A stretch of DNA of 64,000 nucleotides from Clostridiaceae bacterium HFYG-1003 (GCA_024579835.1 CP102060.1:2331558-2395557); one strand, 5' to 3'. Counted from the first letter of the stretch, positions 8,865 through 18,056 are shown. Translations and numbers: made by a program. The notes: generated by a model from the letters alone, not told the origin.

Positions 8865-9579
8865 GAAAAATCCCCCTTAATTGGTAAAAAGAACAGTGAG
8901 CGAATGTGTCAGTCCCTCGCTGGATCAGGCAATCATCTCACCCGGAAGCTCGAGACATATTTAACACAGTTACCTGAAATAGTGTACCATAATTCAGGAA
9001 TACTTATATAAAAATCACTAAAAAAGTTCAAAAATTAAATTATACGTGAAAAATATCATTATTTTTAGAAAACCGGCAAATCAGCCCTGCCAAACAATTC
9101 TTCTTATTTGGATGACCCTTGATCAAACAGTGAGTTCATCGCTGCATGACTCATTGTATCGAAAAAAAATCATTATAACCAAAATCAAACAGTCCTATTG
9201 CAACAGTTTCCATCCTCTTCTATTAGTACAGTTACTGAATGACAAACGGCAATGCTGTTTGGATCCGTCCTGTCACAGCGGGATAGAGTACGCAGCCTGG
9301 GGAGGATGATGAAAAACATGGATGTTTAATGGGATCGAGGAATGATGACCGTCTGCCGGTTTCAACCGGCCGTACGTGTCGAGAGCGTGCGCCGCACCTT
9401 CTCACAGCCCCGGGAAGAAAAAACGAACCCGGCGAGCAGGCTGTCAGCCCGAACGTTGGGTTCGCTGATTTTACTTTCTGATAAGAGTTCTTTCATCGAC
9501 GCCGGCAGTCCTTCCCATCCGGTCGGTCCGGGTTGCGGGATCGCTATTCGGCCTCCCTTTACTGCCATCCCTGAATCGA
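8865..9579. other. Intergenic region, about 700 bp, no gene seen
   Basis: The first half is AT-rich and should hold the promoter of the symporter operon; the second half is the 3' side of the aldolase gene. An 87-codon plus-strand frame at 9046 has no ribosome-binding site and no recognisable features. No riboswitch core was identified. Confidence 0.5.
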
Positions 9580-10227
9580 TTAGCGATAGGGATTGGACCG
9601 GAATCGATCCCGGACTTCCTGCATCTGGTCCTGGCTCAGCAAGCGGGCTCCGCCCAGGGCTTCCGTCAGAATCTGCAGCTGAGCGACATATTCCAGATGC
9701 TCTGCCCGGCCGAAGGCCGCCGGAAGATCTCCGGCCACGGTGACGAGTCCGTGATTGCCCAGGAGTACCGCATGATTCCTGCCCAGATACTCCAGGCACA
9801 GCCCGGCAAGTTCCGGTGTGCCGTAGGTGGCATAAGGCGCACAGCGGATGCGGCTGCCGCCCACGGCCGCCAGATAGTGGACATTGCGGATTTCCTGCCC
9901 GGCACAGGCAAGGGCCGTCGCATGGACGGAATGAGTATGGACCACGGCGCAGACATCGGGCCGGGCCCGATAAATGGCCAGATGAAGCTCCCACTCGCTG
10001 GTTGGCTGCCGCCCCGGTGCACACTCAATGACCCTTCCGTCCGGATCCAGCAGCAGGATATCCTCCGGCCGGGTTTCCGGGTAGGGCAGACCGGAAGGCG
10101 TCATGGCAATGAGCCCCGAGGTCCGGTCAAAAATGCTCAGATTACCCCCGGTGCCGGTGGTCAGACGACATTCCAGAAGCTGTCTGCCATAATGGACCAG
10201 CTCCTCGCGGACCGACTGCAGCCTCAT
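9580..10227 (-). CDS. Class II aldolase (deoxyribulose/methylthioribulose-type sugar-phosphate aldolase)
   Basis: This 215-aa protein has the class II aldolase/adducin fold: TGTGGNLSIFD near residue 25, the catalytic Glu in PTSEWELHLAIY, zinc ligands in VVHTHSVHATA and a third His in LLGNHGLVTVAG. Members split L-fuculose-, rhamnulose- or 5-deoxyribulose-1-phosphate into dihydroxyacetone phosphate and an aldehyde. It is last in a run of four genes and overlaps the deaminase by ATGA. With an MtnA-type isomerase, a nucleoside phosphorylase and a deaminase beside it, the likely substrate is 5-deoxyribulose-1-P and/or 5-methylthioribulose-1-P; this is inferred from context. Confidence 0.88.
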   Translation of the reverse strand: MRLQSVREELVHYGRQLLECRLTTGTGGNLSIFDRTSGLIAMTPSGLPYPETRPEDILLLDPDGRVIECAPGRQPTSEWELHLAIYRARPDVCAVVHTHSVHATALACAGQEIRNVHYLAAVGGSRIRCAPYATYGTPELAGLCLEYLGRNHAVLLGNHGLVTVAGDLPAAFGRAEHLEYVAQLQILTEALGGARLLSQDQMQEVRDRFRSNPYR

Positions 10228-11531
10228 GAGAGGTCGCCTTCCAGGATGCCGACAATCCGCTGCTGGGAACGGTTGGCCATATAGCGGATCTTCTCTTCGT
10301 CCAAGGTCTTGAACTCTCCCTTCTCATACAGGATCCGACCGTTGACCATGGTCAGAGCCACATCGCCCTGACCGGCAGAGTAAACCACGTTGGCCAGCGG
10401 ATCATAGCAGGGAGTCATCTGGGGAGAGCAGGTGGAAATCAGGATCAGATCAGCCGCCGCGCCGACCCGCAGTTCGCCCGTTTCCGTGCGTCCCTGCGCC
10501 AGCGCGCCGTTGCGCGTTGCCATGGCCAGAATCTGTGCCGGGCTCAGGAACAGGGAATCCCGTTCCACCCCTTTGTGAACCATGGCTGCCAGATGGATTT
10601 CTTCCATAAAATTCAAATTATTATTGGAAGCAGCTCCGTCCGTCCCCAGCGTCACCCGCACCCCCTGATCCAGCATCCGGCGCAGCGGCATCAGACCTGA
10701 CCCCAGCTTCAGATTGCTGGAAATACAGTGCGCTACTGTGACATCATGCTGCCGGAGCAGAAGAATATCCGAATCTGTGACATGGACGCAGTGAGCGGCG
10801 ACCGCCGGCCCGTCAAAGAGACCGCAGCGGCTGAAATACTCGGTCGGCGTCATGCCGTGCTGATCCACGCAGGCCTGATGCTCTGACAGCGTCTCCGACA
10901 CGTGAACCTGAATGATCCGACCCGTGCTTCTGGTATAATCCGCCACCTCCCGGACCAAGGCTTCATCCGTGGTGTATTCGGCGTGAATCGTATGATCCAC
11001 CCGGATGAGAGAATCCCATCCCATGGCCCGGACCCGGGCATCCAGTGCTTCCGTCTCAATCCGGCCGATGTGTTGGGAAAAACTTTTGGCATCCGGCCGG
11101 GAAGTAATGCCGCGGCCGATGTTGGCCTTCATTCCGGCTTCCACCGTAGCCTGGGCAATTTCATCGATGAAGTAATACATATCCGAGTAACTGACCGTTC
11201 CCGAGGCAATCATCTCCAGCAGTCCCAGGCGGGTTCCCCAGGTAATATCCTCAGCCGTCAGCTGATCCTCAAAGGGAAACATTTTCTCGAACAGCCATCG
11301 TTGCAGGGGCAGGCCCTCGCCGTAGCCCCGCATCAGGGTCATGGGGATATGGCTGTGCGTGTTGACAAAGCCTGGCAGCATCACCGTGCCGCTTGCGTCC
11401 TTAACTTCTTCACCGGCTATGGCAGGTGCGGGCTGCGCCCCCATCCAGGTGATGATCCCGCCCTCGATTCGAACCGCCTGACCCGTCCGGATCTCGGTTC
11501 CGTCATATAATGTCACATTTTGAAACAGCAT
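10224..11531 (-). CDS. Amidohydrolase: methylthioadenosine/5'-deoxyadenosine-type deaminase
   Basis: The 435-aa enzyme belongs to the metal-dependent amidohydrolases of the MtaD/DadD group. Metal ligands are visible as HSH in VNTHSHIPMTLMRGYG, His in QVHVSETLSEH, His in VAAHCVHVTD and Asp in TLGTDGAASNNN. Such enzymes deaminate the adenine of MTA, SAH or 5'-deoxyadenosine to the inosine form. Its start at 11531 has GCGAGGAATAAC upstream; an earlier ATG (11549) lacks one. It overlaps the aldolase start by 4 nt and follows the phosphorylase gene, matching a deaminate-then-phosphorolyse route. Confidence 0.9.
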   Translation of the reverse strand: MLFQNVTLYDGTEIRTGQAVRIEGGIITWMGAQPAPAIAGEEVKDASGTVMLPGFVNTHSHIPMTLMRGYGEGLPLQRWLFEKMFPFEDQLTAEDITWGTRLGLLEMIASGTVSYSDMYYFIDEIAQATVEAGMKANIGRGITSRPDAKSFSQHIGRIETEALDARVRAMGWDSLIRVDHTIHAEYTTDEALVREVADYTRSTGRIIQVHVSETLSEHQACVDQHGMTPTEYFSRCGLFDGPAVAAHCVHVTDSDILLLRQHDVTVAHCISSNLKLGSGLMPLRRMLDQGVRVTLGTDGAASNNNLNFMEEIHLAAMVHKGVERDSLFLSPAQILAMATRNGALAQGRTETGELRVGAAADLILISTCSPQMTPCYDPLANVVYSAGQGDVALTMVNGRILYEKGEFKTLDEEKIRYMANRSQQRIVGILEGDLS

Positions 11532-11636
11532 GTTATTCCTCGCATTCATGGTTCCCGGCCGAGAACCCGACCGGGGATTGGTTCTGCACTTCAGTTCAAG
11601 TACTTCGGCAATCGATTTGTGCTGATTGATCCAGAT

Positions 11637-11740
11637 GTCTGATCCGGCTGTCTGATCCGGCTATTCGATCCGTCCTCCGGATTCAACCTGCCCATGGATC
11701 CGATTCATGAGCCGATTCATGAGCCGATTCATTGATTCGG
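11637..11740. repeat. Short tandem repeats between deaminase and phosphorylase genes
   Basis: Two copies of a TCTGATCCGGCT unit are followed by three copies of CCGATTCATGAG (the last degenerate). They occupy the only sizeable gap inside the four-gene cluster. Confidence 0.75.
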
Positions 11741-11792
11741 CTTGCCGGAGGCTCGGACGATGGGTTCAGAAAATGTCCCCTGGACCAGAATC

Positions 11793-12635
11793 TTATTCCA
11801 GACGGCTGACGATCTCCCGAATCAGTGCGGAAAAGTCCGCGGCCGAACGCCTGCCGGTTTCGTCGACTTCTTCACCAGTCACCGGCTGATCCAGCACTCC
11901 GGCAGCCATGTTTGTAATCAGGGAGAGAGCAATCAGATCCATTCCCATGTGTCCGCAGGTCAGCGCCTCCGTCACGGTAGACATTCCCACGGCATCCGCC
12001 CCCAGGATGCGCATGGCCCGGATCTCAGCCGGCGTTTCAAACTGCGGGCCTACGGCGAAGTAGTAAACCCCTTCCCGCAGGGACAGCCCCAGGTTCTCGC
12101 CGCAGGTTCGAACCAGGCCACGCAGCCGTTTGGTATAGAGATCGGACACATCAAAGAACCGGGGTCCGAACTCCTCCCGGTTGGGGCCGCGCAGGGGGCT
12201 GGCTCCCGTCAGTTTGAGATGATCGCTGATGATCATGATGTCCCCCGGCCGGTAAGACTCATTAATTGCTCCGGCGGCATTGGTCAGAATCACGGTTTGC
12301 ACGCCGCAGCACTGCATCACCCGCATCGGAATCACCAGATCCTCAAAGTCGTAGCCTTCATAATAATGGAACCGGCCGGACATGCACATGACCCGTTTGC
12401 CTTCCAGGGTGCCCAGGATCAACTGGCCGGCATGAGAAGCCACCGTGGAAGTCAGGAAATTCGGAATCTCGGCATAAGGGATGATCACGGGATTCTCAAT
12501 CAGCTGGGCCAGGTTCCCCAGGGCGGAGCCCAGAACCAGTCCGATGTCCGGTCTGGTTCCGGCCCGCTCCAGAATATAGTCGGCCGCAGCCTGATACATT
12601 TCGACAGAATAATTATCAATCGGTCGGTTTTTCAT
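11793..12635 (-). CDS. punA: Purine nucleoside phosphorylase
   Basis: The 280-aa protein is a trimeric-type (PunA/MtaP superfamily) phosphorylase. Phosphate site GSALG near residue 31, HAGQLILG, FHYYEGY, VLTNAAGAIN, and base-site residues in PQFETPAEIR, MSTVTEAL and LITNMAAG are present. Asn in ITNMAAG rather than the Asp of MTA phosphorylases points to 6-oxopurines such as inosine, so it would act after the neighbouring deaminase to give a 1-phospho-5-deoxy sugar plus hypoxanthine. The isomerase stop codon TAG abuts its ATG directly. Confidence 0.93.
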   Translation of the reverse strand: MKNRPIDNYSVEMYQAAADYILERAGTRPDIGLVLGSALGNLAQLIENPVIIPYAEIPNFLTSTVASHAGQLILGTLEGKRVMCMSGRFHYYEGYDFEDLVIPMRVMQCCGVQTVILTNAAGAINESYRPGDIMIISDHLKLTGASPLRGPNREEFGPRFFDVSDLYTKRLRGLVRTCGENLGLSLREGVYYFAVGPQFETPAEIRAMRILGADAVGMSTVTEALTCGHMGMDLIALSLITNMAAGVLDQPVTGEEVDETGRRSAADFSALIREIVSRLE

Positions 12636-13694
12636 CTAGACGACCACCGTGCTGACGTCGCCTTCCCCATAGTAGGTTTTCAGGTCATAGGGCGAGAAAA
12701 TGCCCTTGGGGGTGACCACACCGTTCACCAGCTTGGGCGGGGTAATGTCAAAGGCTGGATAATAGGCGTTGACGCCTTCGCGGACCACGCTGCGGCCCAG
12801 GTGAGTTTTGACCTGTTCCACATCCCGTTCCTCAATCACGATGGATTCAACGGACTCATGCTCAAAGTTTGGCGTGCCGGTGACAAAGTAGGGGATGTTG
12901 TGATATGCCGCCGCCAGAGCGAGCTGGAACGTTCCTACCTTATTGACGACATGACCGTCCATCGTAATGATGTCCGCCGCACTGGTCAACACATCCACCT
13001 GTTCGCGGGCCATGATCCAGGCCGGCATGTTGTCCGTGATGACATGAACTTCAAATCCCATATCCGCGATGACGGAAGCCGTCAGGCGGGCGCCCTGGAG
13101 AAAAGGCCGGGTTTCAGGACAGATGAAGCGGACGGTCTTCCCCTGCCCACGGCAGGCCAGAAGCATCATGCCGACGATGGTTTCCCCGAAGCACTGGGTC
13201 ATGACTACCCCCTGATCCGGGAACTGAGCAGCCAGATGATTCGCCAACAGGCGAACTTCATGGTAGCGGCGGTTGATGGTCTCAATGGCATCCGCCACGA
13301 TGGCCGAAGTCAGGTCCCGGCCGTTTTCCATGGCGATATGGGCAGCCGCCAGGGAGCGATCCGTCATCAGGCGGAGTTTTTCGGCCGTGGTGGGGCGGGC
13401 CTGAGACAGCGTCCGGGCCGCCTCAGCCAAATAAGCCATGCGTTCCTCTACCGGACGGTCTTTCGCTTCATGACTGGCCAGAGCCATGCCCATCTGGACC
13501 GCCAGAAATGGTCCGCCGCTCTGAGTCACCATATCAGTGATAGCCTGAGCTACTTCCTGATGACTGCGGCACTCCACCGTCTTTTTTTCATAAGGGTAAA
13601 CGCGGCGATCCAGAATCCGGACCACCCCATCCTCATACCACGCAATGTTCTCATATTTCAGCAATTCTGCCAGACCGTGATCTTCTCGATGCAT
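12636..13694 (-). CDS. mtnA: MtnA/eIF2B-family sugar-1-phosphate isomerase
   Basis: The 352-aa protein matches aldose-1-phosphate isomerases that act on 5-methylthioribose-1-P or 5-deoxyribose-1-P (MtnA/DrdI). Catalytic Cys lies in VVMTQCFGETIVG and Asp in VITDNMPAWIM; the C-terminal Rossmann-like part has NKVGTFQLALAA. The motif usually written GADR is AADI here, so it is a divergent member. The start at 13694 has ACGGAGGCTGAAC; an in-frame upstream extension lacks a site. It is first of the four-gene run isomerase-phosphorylase-deaminase-aldolase, which supports a 5-deoxypentose disposal role. Confidence 0.87.
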   Translation of the reverse strand: MHREDHGLAELLKYENIAWYEDGVVRILDRRVYPYEKKTVECRSHQEVAQAITDMVTQSGGPFLAVQMGMALASHEAKDRPVEERMAYLAEAARTLSQARPTTAEKLRLMTDRSLAAAHIAMENGRDLTSAIVADAIETINRRYHEVRLLANHLAAQFPDQGVVMTQCFGETIVGMMLLACRGQGKTVRFICPETRPFLQGARLTASVIADMGFEVHVITDNMPAWIMAREQVDVLTSAADIITMDGHVVNKVGTFQLALAAAYHNIPYFVTGTPNFEHESVESIVIEERDVEQVKTHLGRSVVREGVNAYYPAFDITPPKLVNGVVTPKGIFSPYDLKTYYGEGDVSTVVV

Positions 13695-14185
13695 GTTCAG
13701 CCTCCGTTTCACTGTTTTTACTTTTCTAAATAGTTGCTGCTCGACATCCGAGGTCTTGTTCAACAACCTCTTCTCCTTTAATATACCAAACCTGCCCCAC
13801 CTTTGTCTGTTGCAATCTCTCCCCGGGACATTGCCGCACCCGGACAGTCAGCTTTCACTGGCTCCGCGGGAGATGGCATATCCGATCAAAACGGCTGCCT
13901 CCTCAGAGCGATGGGATCTGGATTCGAAAACCCGGATCATCCACCTTGCCCTGAGCAATGACTTTTAGTTGAACCGTTCGATCAGTCGATGTATAATTGC
14001 CATTAATATTCAAATAGCTCCATATGCTGCCTGATTTGATACCACACCGCCTCAACGATTGAATAAGCACAATCCTATAAACGAAAGCCCTGTATCACCA
14101 AAACACCCGTATCACCGAAACACCTGTATGAACGGAACACCATATCAAATCACAGTCCCATCACATATAATACGGAGGAAATCCT
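13695..14185. other. Divergent intergenic region with a 17-bp triple repeat
   Basis: The region separates the isomerase (minus) from the HD protein (plus), so it should hold both promoters; none is obvious. No gene was seen. It contains the repeat listed at 14089-14140. Confidence 0.5.
14089..14140. repeat. Three 17-bp tandem repeats
   Basis: The unit is close to CCTGTATCACCGAAACA, repeated three times with a few changes, about 50 bp before the start of the HD-domain gene. Confidence 0.75.
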
Positions 14186-14740
14186 ATGCCAACCAGAGAA
14201 GAAGCCTGGGCACTGCTCAATGAGTACAATCAAACCGACAGCCTGATCAAGCACGCCCTGTCCGTCGAGGGCGTGATGCGTCACTTTGCCCGCAAATATG
14301 GCGAAGACGAAGACAAATGGGGCATCATCGGCCTGATCCACGATCTGGATTATGAAAAATATCCGGAACAGCACTGCGCGAAAACCAAAGAAATCCTGGA
14401 AGAACATCACTGGCCGCAAGACTACATTCGGGCGGTCATGAGCCATGGCTATGGCCTGGTCACGGATGTCGAGCCCGTGGAAGCCGTCGAAAAAGTCCTT
14501 TACACCATTGATGAACTCACCGGTCTGATCACGGCAGCTGCCTACATGCGCCCCAGCCGGAGCGTGATGGATATGGAAGTCAAATCCGTCGCAAAAAAAT
14601 TCAAAACCCCTTCCTTTGCAGCCGGCGTTGATCGCAGCATCATTCTCAACGGGTGTGAACGCCTCGGCATGGAACTGAACGATGTCATCGGCGAATGCAT
14701 TGAAGGCATGCGCGCCATTGCGCCTGCCATTGGCATGTGA
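14186..14740 (+). CDS. HD-domain hydrolase
   Basis: This 184-aa protein has the HD signature: His in LIKHALSVEGVMRHFA, the HD dyad in IGLIHDLDYEKYP, and a downstream VMSHGYG and Asp in YTIDELTGLI. Members are metal-dependent phosphohydrolases; the substrate is not evident. It begins behind ATACGGAGGAAATCCT and is a single gene followed by the hemerythrin gene 200 bp on. Confidence 0.85.
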   Translation: MPTREEAWALLNEYNQTDSLIKHALSVEGVMRHFARKYGEDEDKWGIIGLIHDLDYEKYPEQHCAKTKEILEEHHWPQDYIRAVMSHGYGLVTDVEPVEAVEKVLYTIDELTGLITAAAYMRPSRSVMDMEVKSVAKKFKTPSFAAGVDRSIILNGCERLGMELNDVIGECIEGMRAIAPAIGM

Positions 14741-14948
14741 TGACCGCGCCCCGAATCAGCTTTCCTGACCGAACAAACCTCTAATCAGCGGCCGAACCGA
14801 ACCGCATGGAAACGGACCCCTGTGAATGAACTTTGAAAATCTTATACAAATTACAGAAGGTTCGTTAACTATTATCTATTTTAATTCTCTAACGGCATTC
14901 TTCTCTATAATTGATTCATAAGCAATCAATTGAGTGAGGTGGAACGCA

Positions 14949-15446
14949 TTGAAAATTCAAGATGAAATTAAGAAGGAACATGATGAGATCCGAAATTACA
15001 TGCTGCAGATGGACAATGAGGAAGAGAAAGCGCCGGAAATCTTTCAGGATCTGGTAACTTTTGTCCTGGCTCACCACGAATCCGAAGAACAGGTGGTGTT
15101 TGATGCCCTGTCCAATAAGAAGGACGTCAAGGAAGTCAAGAACAACCTGAAGGCAGAACATGCCGGAATTCGCCGTACCATGCAGATTATTCTGGACACG
15201 CCGGAAGATGACGACATGTGGAAGGCTCACGTCCATCTTTTGAAAGACCTGTTGTATCATCACGTTCAGGAGGAAGAAGAAGAACTCTTTGAAATTGTCC
15301 GCAAAGAACTGGATGAGGCAAAGCAGGAAGAGGTCTACAAGGAATTCGAAAAATATTTCAAGCAGATCAAACCGGACGCCAAAGCCAAAGTTGAGTCCAA
15401 ATACATCATTGAAGAAGAAGATGTTCTCCCCAAATCAGAACCCTAA
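14949..15446 (+). CDS. Hemerythrin-domain protein
   Basis: The 165-aa protein has hemerythrin-type iron ligands spread through four helices: HDEIRNYM, LAHHESEEQVVF, LKAEHAGIRR and LYHHVQEEEEELF. Such proteins bind O2, NO or peroxide through a di-iron centre, fitting an anaerobe. It starts with TTG at 14949 (GAGGTGG six nt before); a GTG 15 nt earlier overlaps that site and is rejected. The C terminus is highly acidic and charged. Confidence 0.88.
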   Translation: MKIQDEIKKEHDEIRNYMLQMDNEEEKAPEIFQDLVTFVLAHHESEEQVVFDALSNKKDVKEVKNNLKAEHAGIRRTMQIILDTPEDDDMWKAHVHLLKDLLYHHVQEEEEELFEIVRKELDEAKQEEVYKEFEKYFKQIKPDAKAKVESKYIIEEEDVLPKSEP

Positions 15447-15511
15447 GAGCACCCTTTGAAGGATACAGCCCTCCCCGGCAAATCGCCTGGATCTTGGGTT
15501 GATCCATAAGC

Positions 15512-15550
15512 AGCACCGGCGCAGTTCACAAGCTGCGCCGGTGCTGTTAT
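15512..15550 (+). terminator. Terminator after the hemerythrin gene
   Basis: A perfect 13-bp stem (AGCACCGGCGCAG and its complement) with an 8-nt loop is followed by GTTATT. It lies 65 bp after the stop codon. Confidence 0.85.
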
Positions 15551-15695
15551 TCCGTTATGTGAAGGACTTTCGCCCAGCTGCGCTGGCCCAGGATTCCGCC
15601 ACGGCTGAATCATCGCCAACATCCCGGATCATCCTCATAAGATCTCATGGATTGATGCGGCTGATTCGGGTCGGCAGGCCAAGAATCGAAAGAAC

Positions 15696-15738
15696 AAGGC
15701 AGGCAGGTGACCCCTTTGGGGATCGCCCGCCTGCCTTT
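15696..15738 (-). terminator. Terminator after rpiB
   Basis: A GC-rich inverted repeat with AAGGCAGGC-type arms and an inner CCCCTTTGGGG-like stem lies 74 bp downstream of the rpiB stop on the minus strand. Confidence 0.75.
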
Positions 15739-15811
15739 GCTGGTGATTCGGAGAAATGGGACCGGCTGAACGCCCTGGTCTCCCCTCATTCTCTGCTTAT
15801 ACTTGCCGCTC

Positions 15812-16288
15812 CTAGTTGGAGGATCCGCAGACGTATTGCTCTGCTTCCTGGGACGCTTCAATCTGGCGGATCAGTTCAACCCGACCGGCATGGCGACCGC
15901 CTTCAAACTCAGCCTTGAGCCACTCGTCGACGATCATTTTTGCCAGGTCCGGTCCGACAACGCGGGCTCCCATGCACAGGATGTTGGTATCATTGTGCAT
16001 GCGGGACAGTTTGGCGGAATAGGGTTCAGAACAAACCACCGCACGGATGCCCCGGACTTTGTTGGCGGAAATGGAAATGCCTATTCCGCTTCCGCAGAAC
16101 AGCATGCCTTTTTCAAATTCGCCCGAAGCCACTTTCTTGGCCACGATCTCGCCATATACCGGATAATCTGCCCGATCCCTTGAATGAGTTCCAAAATCCA
16201 CATATTCTACGCCAAGCTCATCCAGGTATTTCAGGATCTCGAGCTTAAAGTCGTAGGCTGCATGATCATTACCGATTGCTATTTTCAT
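15812..16288 (-). CDS. rpiB: Ribose-5-phosphate isomerase B
   Basis: The 158-aa protein begins MKIAIGNDHAAYDFK and contains the RpiB/LacAB hallmarks: YVDFGTHS, catalytic Cys in MLFCGSGIGISI and HNDTNILCMGARVVG. It interconverts ribose-5-P and ribulose-5-P in the pentose phosphate pathway. It stands alone with its own terminator; a GCAGAGGTGACAAAAC ribosome-binding site precedes the start. Confidence 0.96.
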   Translation of the reverse strand: MKIAIGNDHAAYDFKLEILKYLDELGVEYVDFGTHSRDRADYPVYGEIVAKKVASGEFEKGMLFCGSGIGISISANKVRGIRAVVCSEPYSAKLSRMHNDTNILCMGARVVGPDLAKMIVDEWLKAEFEGGRHAGRVELIRQIEASQEAEQYVCGSSN

Positions 16289-16552
16289 GTTTTGTCACCT
16301 CTGCTTGTTTCATTTACCCTCCCATTATAGCATGATCGAACCATGGTTTTTTCAGTAAAAAAGTTGTGTATTTCGAGGCAAATCAATGCCCTTTGAAAAA
16401 TTAACACCTGTAAAGAAATGAATACGCCTGCGAATCACATTTTCCACAGAAAAGCTCCAAAACCATTCGTATCAGTAACTTGACAGCCATTCCTGCTCTG
16501 GTTGAGTTGTGAAGATGAGAGGTGGAACGGGAAAACTGGTTTTGTAACCAAT

Positions 16553-16581
16553 TTGACATTAATTGGAAAGACTGGTAAAAC
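16553..16581 (+). promoter_or_regulatory. Candidate sigma-A promoter for the SH3 wall protein
   Basis: TTGACA at 16553-16558 and TAAAAC at 16576-16581 are spaced by 17 bp. The start codon of the exported wall protein follows 48 bp later. Confidence 0.6.
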
Positions 16582-16629
16582 TTATTTCAGAGTAACAACT
16601 TATAAAAATAATCCAGGATGGAGGTAGCT

Positions 16630-17703
16630 ATGATCAGTCAGCATGTCATAAAGACCATTGCCAAGGGACTGGCTATCGTCTCAATCTTAACTGGGACGTT
16701 CGCATTATCAAATATCAATCCACAGGTGGCCGAAGCGGCCATGGGCGAAACGAGAACTTCAGTCAACTTCCGGGTCGGACCTTCCACAAACTATTCCATC
16801 ATCCGGAAACTGACCGCCGGAACGCCCATCGATGTCATCAGCCATAACTCATCCTGGTCCAGGATCAAGGAAGGCTCGACCATCGGCTATATTTCATCCT
16901 CCTACATCACCTTTACCTCCACCGGTCTCACCACCGGAACCGTCAATCTGCGCAAAGGTGCCGGCACCGGCTACTCCAGCCTGCTGAAGATCCCCGCCGG
17001 ACAGACCGTTCAGGTTCTGGCCGGACCATCCAACAGCTGGTACAAGGTGGTCTTCAACAACCTGACCGGTTATGTGTACAAAAGCTACCTCCAGGTTACG
17101 GAGAACAGCGCTGTTCTGGAAACCCCCACTGCCAATCAGATTGTAGGGGAAACTCAGAAAAGCTATACTCTGACAGCCGATACTCCCAAATACATGAATG
17201 CCACGGATGCGGCAGCTCGTACAAACTCCGTCGGAACCTATGCCGCCGGCAGCTACTATATCTACAAAACTTCCAATGGTATGATGAATGTATCCAAAAC
17301 AGAAGGACAGGCCGGCGCCTGGATCAACCCCACGGCTCCTCCGGCTGTCTCAGCCCCCGCTGCCCCCACCGATCCCTATGCCGGGTACACCAAGATGACC
17401 TGGTCCTTCACCTTCTACACCAACCTCGCTTCCGAAAATGGCGGCTGGACCACCACCGCACTGGGAACCCGCCTGCGCTACGGCGTACTGGCTTCCAATT
17501 ACTGGCCCCTTCGCTCAAAAGTCAGCCTGCCAGGCTGGGGTGATTTCACGATTGAGGATCGCGGCGGCTCATCCTTCGATTCGAAGTACCGCATGGATAT
17601 GCTGATCCCCCGAAACTCCGGCGAATCCGACTACCAGTATAAAACGAGAGTGAACAATATGGGCATCAAGTCCATCACAGGTTACATCAAACCCTACAAA
17701 TAA
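16630..17703 (+). CDS. Exported SH3-domain cell-wall protein with C-terminal 3D-like domain
   Basis: The 357-aa product has a signal peptide (about 1-37, ending VAEA), two SH3b domains (about 40-97 and 98-157), one copy of the 55-residue module found twice in the amidase at 2756-4624 (about 178-234, ending GAWINP), a Pro/Ala linker and a C-terminal 3D-like domain (about 265-357). In that domain FTIEDRGGSSF and YRMDMLIP carry acidic residues like those of MltA/YabE-type lytic enzymes, so muralytic activity is possible. ATG at 16630 follows GGATGGAGGTAGCT; the frame 12 nt upstream overlaps that site. Confidence 0.87.
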   Translation: MISQHVIKTIAKGLAIVSILTGTFALSNINPQVAEAAMGETRTSVNFRVGPSTNYSIIRKLTAGTPIDVISHNSSWSRIKEGSTIGYISSSYITFTSTGLTTGTVNLRKGAGTGYSSLLKIPAGQTVQVLAGPSNSWYKVVFNNLTGYVYKSYLQVTENSAVLETPTANQIVGETQKSYTLTADTPKYMNATDAAARTNSVGTYAAGSYYIYKTSNGMMNVSKTEGQAGAWINPTAPPAVSAPAAPTDPYAGYTKMTWSFTFYTNLASENGGWTTTALGTRLRYGVLASNYWPLRSKVSLPGWGDFTIEDRGGSSFDSKYRMDMLIPRNSGESDYQYKTRVNNMGIKSITGYIKPYK

Positions 17704-17749
17704 AAAATAACAAATCGCACGGCTTACACCGTGTGATTTGTTATTTTTT
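17704..17749 (+). terminator. Strong rho-independent terminator
   Basis: The arms AATAACAAATC...ACGG and CCGT...GATTTGTTATT form a long near-perfect stem directly after the stop codon and end in TTTTTT. Confidence 0.93.
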
Positions 17750-17885
17750 GACACTTCCGGTAAAGTTTCCGTCACGTCAGATGATGGAAAGGTATACAAA
17801 ACCGGTTAAGATCTGTTTTTGTTCAGTCCTCTGTTGCAAAATGTATCACACTGTTAACCGAAAAAAATAGTATAGATAGTACAAG

Positions 17886-17907
17886 TGACAACTCCTTCAG
17901 CTTGTCA
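17886..17907. promoter_or_regulatory. Candidate operator upstream of the GAPDH gene
   Basis: TGACAA (17886-17891) and TTGTCA (17902-17907) form an inverted repeat 10 nt apart. It lies just downstream of a TAGTATAGAT -10-like box, where a repressor would block transcription, 150 bp before the gap start codon. The regulator is unknown. Confidence 0.4.
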
Positions 17908-18056
17908 AAATAATGGCAATCTACGGCCATTTGCGGGATTCTGTCCGAGAGAAAAAAGCTACGAATAAAACAGATTTAATGTTGAAATAATACAGTAAAT
18001 ATGAAAAGATGGTCGTAGAGAGTATCTCATATCAAGTTTGAAATTTGGAGGATGAA

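Noticed and set aside
8865-9010. Glycine riboswitch upstream of the AGCS symporter operon
   Set aside because: The conserved glycine aptamer core is not present on the relevant strand.
9046-9309. 87-codon plus-strand frame in the gap before the aldolase
   Set aside because: No ribosome-binding site, atypical composition and no recognisable motif.
11742-13733. 663-codon plus-strand frame across the phosphorylase and isomerase genes
   Set aside because: It runs antisense to two recognised enzymes; length comes from GC-biased third positions.
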